Positions 13,229 through 14,678 of a stretch of DNA of 14,678 bases are shown piece by piece. Position 1 is the stretch's first letter. The number at the start of each line of letters is the position of its first letter. The position numbers were made by a program, and so were the translations under genes. A model generated the notes under the pieces. That model was not told the origin of the DNA and ran no database searches. It saw only the letters and a list, made by a program, of their open reading frames with translations. The stretch is from Comamonadaceae bacterium (lineage in GTDB: Bacteria; Pseudomonadota; Gammaproteobacteria; Burkholderiales; Burkholderiaceae), in contig CANCCJ010000062.1 of NCBI GenBank assembly GCA_947374535.1, positions 1-14,678 on the forward strand, given 5' to 3'.

Positions 13229-13705
13229 ATGACCAGAATACAACCCGAAGATCAAGAAAACGTTCAAGACGCGTTTACGCAACTTACTGCTGAACAAGCA
13301 GCCGAGTTGCGCAAACGTCAGCCACTTCTGTCGGTATGGCGGGTGGTGGGAGCTCAAGCAGTGACTGGGCTTCTGGTGGCGGGTCTTGTTTGGTTTGTGT
13401 CAGGGCGTATGGCCGCTGTGTATTCAGCGCTTTACGGCACTCTGGCGGTGATTATTCCGGCGGCATTATTTGCGCGAGGCTTGACCAGTCGGGTCGCTTC
13501 GGTAAATGTGGGTGCCGCCGTGTTTGGCTTCTTCCTGTGGGAAATGGTCAAGATAGGCTTGACGGTCGCAATGTTGTTTGCGGCGCCTCGCCTTGTGAGT
13601 GATTTGAGCTGGCCTGCCATGTTGGTGGGTTTGGTGGTGACAATGAAGGTGTATTGGGTGGCGCTTGGCTTTCGCAAAGTGTTTTACCCAGTCAGTCCAA
13701 CTTAA
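13229..13705 (+). CDS. atpI: ATP synthase protein I
   Basis: A 158-aa inner-membrane protein at the head of the atp operon, thought to help assemble the c-ring of F-type ATP synthase (known from family work). After a charged N-terminus (RIQPEDQENVQDAFTQL) there are four hydrophobic spans at about 34-55, 60-82, 92-118 and 126-146. The acidic and basic residues within TM3 (FFLWEMVKIGLTV) match the AtpI family. It is 14 nt before atpB on the same strand. No strong Shine-Dalgarno is visible at the ATG. Confidence 0.88.
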   Translation: MTRIQPEDQENVQDAFTQLTAEQAAELRKRQPLLSVWRVVGAQAVTGLLVAGLVWFVSGRMAAVYSALYGTLAVIIPAALFARGLTSRVASVNVGAAVFGFFLWEMVKIGLTVAMLFAAPRLVSDLSWPAMLVGLVVTMKVYWVALGFRKVFYPVSPT

Positions 13706-13719
13706 AGAAGAGCGAACGA

Positions 13720-14577
13720 ATGTCTGTTGAACATGGTCCGACCGCTGGTGAATACATCGTTCACCACCTGACGCATCTGCAAAACAAGCCGATGGCTGGC
13801 GTCATTGACTTCTCCGTATACAACATCGACTCAATTTTCTGGTCTGTGTTGTTGGGGGTGGTTGCTAGTTTCTTCTTGTGGCGTGCCGCGCGTGGCGCAA
13901 CTGCCCATGCGCCAGGCCGTTTCCAAGCTGCTGTTGAAATCTTGGTTGAAATGGTGGATAGCCAAGCCAAGGGAATTATTCACAGTTCTGCAAGCCGTAA
14001 GGTTGTGGCGCCACTGGCTTTGACGGTGTTTGTGTGGATCTTCTTAATGAACGCCATGGATTTGTTCCCTGTTGATTTGTTCCCCAAGCTTTGGGAGATG
14101 GTCTACGGTGCAAACGGTGGTGATGCTCATCACGCCTACATGCGTGTGGTGCCTTCGGCTGATTTGTCGACCACGTTGGGCTTGTCTACTTCTGTTTTGC
14201 TCGTCTGCGTGTTTTACAACATGAAGATCAAAGGTATTGGCGGCTGGGTGCATGAGTTGTTCTGCGCGCCGTTCGGTGCTCATCCTCTGCTCTGGCCTGT
14301 GAACTTCGTCATGCAAATGATTGAATTCGCAGCCAAGACCGTGTCACATGGCATGCGACTTTTTGGCAACATGTATGCTGGCGAGTTGGTGTTTATGTTG
14401 ATCGCCTTGATGGGTGGCGCTGCCGCTGCCACATTACCAGGCATCTTGTTGCCTATCGGTCACATCATTGCTGGTTCCATCTGGGCCATCTTTCACATCA
14501 TGATCATTACATTACAGGCCTTCATTTTTATGATGTTGACGCTGGTGTATGTGGGTCAAGCGCACGACGCGCACTGA
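13720..14577 (+). CDS. atpB: ATP synthase F0 subunit a
   Basis: A 285-aa integral membrane subunit that forms the proton half-channels against the c-ring. The essential arginine is R213 in GMRLFGNMYAGELVFMLIAL, equivalent to R210 of E. coli. The C-terminal helix GSIWAIFHIMIITLQAFIFM includes the conserved Q of TLQAFIF. The opening residues (EHGPTAGEYIVHHLTHLQNK) and VDLFPKLWEM are typical of betaproteobacterial AtpB. I start at ATG 13720, since a longer in-frame reading from 13654 overlaps atpI. AAAGAAGAG at about 13704-13712 serves as a modest ribosome site. Confidence 0.97.
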   Translation: MSVEHGPTAGEYIVHHLTHLQNKPMAGVIDFSVYNIDSIFWSVLLGVVASFFLWRAARGATAHAPGRFQAAVEILVEMVDSQAKGIIHSSASRKVVAPLALTVFVWIFLMNAMDLFPVDLFPKLWEMVYGANGGDAHHAYMRVVPSADLSTTLGLSTSVLLVCVFYNMKIKGIGGWVHELFCAPFGAHPLLWPVNFVMQMIEFAAKTVSHGMRLFGNMYAGELVFMLIALMGGAAAATLPGILLPIGHIIAGSIWAIFHIMIITLQAFIFMMLTLVYVGQAHDAH

Positions 14578-14583
14578 TTTCGG

Positions 14584-14622
14584 TTTTTTCTTAACTTTTC
14601 TCTCTCATCCATTCTTTAGGAG
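14584..14622 (+). promoter_or_regulatory. Pyrimidine-rich leader and ribosome site of atpE
   Basis: The 52-nt gap between atpB and atpE is almost all T and C (TTTTTTCTTAACTTTTCTCT and on) and ends in TAGGAG at 14617-14622, 8-12 nt before the ATG. In E. coli a U-rich region before atpE enhances translation to supply the many c subunits per complex. A like role here is an inference. Confidence 0.5.
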
Positions 14623-14629
14623 CAACAAA

Positions 14630-14678
14630 ATGGAACACGTCCTCGGTTATGTAGCACTCGCAGCTGGCCTCATCATTG
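14630..14678 (+). CDS. atpE: ATP synthase F0 subunit c (5' end, cut by window edge)
   Basis: The first 16 codons of the proteolipid c subunit: MEHVLGYVALAAGLII, matching the N-terminal helix of betaproteobacterial AtpE. It follows atpB as in the usual atpIBEFHAGDC order, with a strong ribosome site. The proton-binding acidic residue lies beyond the window. Confidence 0.93.
   Translation, partial: MEHVLGYVALAAGLII

Noticed and set aside
1..14678. CRISPR arrays, tRNA or rRNA genes, IS elements, toxin-antitoxin or defence systems
   Set aside because: No regularly spaced repeats, cloverleaf-like sequences, transposase motifs or recognisable defence proteins were seen on either strand by eye.

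Overview
The window looks like a chromosomal stretch of a betaproteobacterium of the order Burkholderiales, most likely Comamonadaceae (a Limnohabitans- or Rhodoferax-like organism). This rests on three things: the character of the proteins (LipA, LipB, EI, AtpB); a PTS phosphorelay of the betaproteobacterial type (EIIA-Man, HPr, EI with no permease); and moderate GC with many TTG leucine codons. The genus is an inference. No tRNA, rRNA, IS element or CRISPR array is visible.

Layout. 1-800: the 3' end of rpsQ (S17) with a strong terminator, then a stand-alone Prx5-type peroxiredoxin closed by a bidirectional terminator. 812-2130: a divergent pair, a cytochrome b561-type membrane cytochrome (minus) and a periplasmic cytochrome c' (plus). 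2134-3381: a family III (CaiB/BaiF) CoA-transferase (minus). 3461-5253: a putative lipoprotein gene overlapping an MFS transporter gene by ATGA. 5283-7734: a compact PTS operon, EIIA-Man, HPr (ptsH) and Enzyme I (ptsI), with the phospho-histidines intact and no sugar permease. 7793-10994: an accessory-looking cluster of an IclR regulator (minus), divergent from an AroQ-like protein, an EthD-like two-repeat protein and a TRAP (DctP) binding protein without its membrane subunits. 11119-13119: the minus-strand lipoate operon ybeD(DUF493)-lipB-lipA. 13229-14678: the start of the atp operon, atpI-atpB-atpE (atpE cut by the window edge).

How the genes work together. The PTS genes form a phosphate chain (PEP to EI to HPr to EIIA) that lacks a transport outlet and so is probably regulatory. 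LipB moves octanoate from ACP to lipoyl domains and LipA inserts sulfur. The atp genes encode the assembly factor and the a and c subunits of the F-type ATP synthase.

The most interesting part is the IclR/AroQ-like/EthD-like/DctP cluster. The AroQ-like protein keeps the lid Arg/Tyr and the late His of type II dehydroquinases, but by my alignment it has lost two substrate-positioning residues (His to Phe, Arg to Thr). It sits in a catabolic-type setting behind an IclR-box-like operator. A new or altered substrate is plausible but unproven. Two long perfect inverted repeats inside coding sequence (3240-3271 and 3793-3817) and a helically phased direct repeat (3395-3423) are further structures that the gene calls do not explain.
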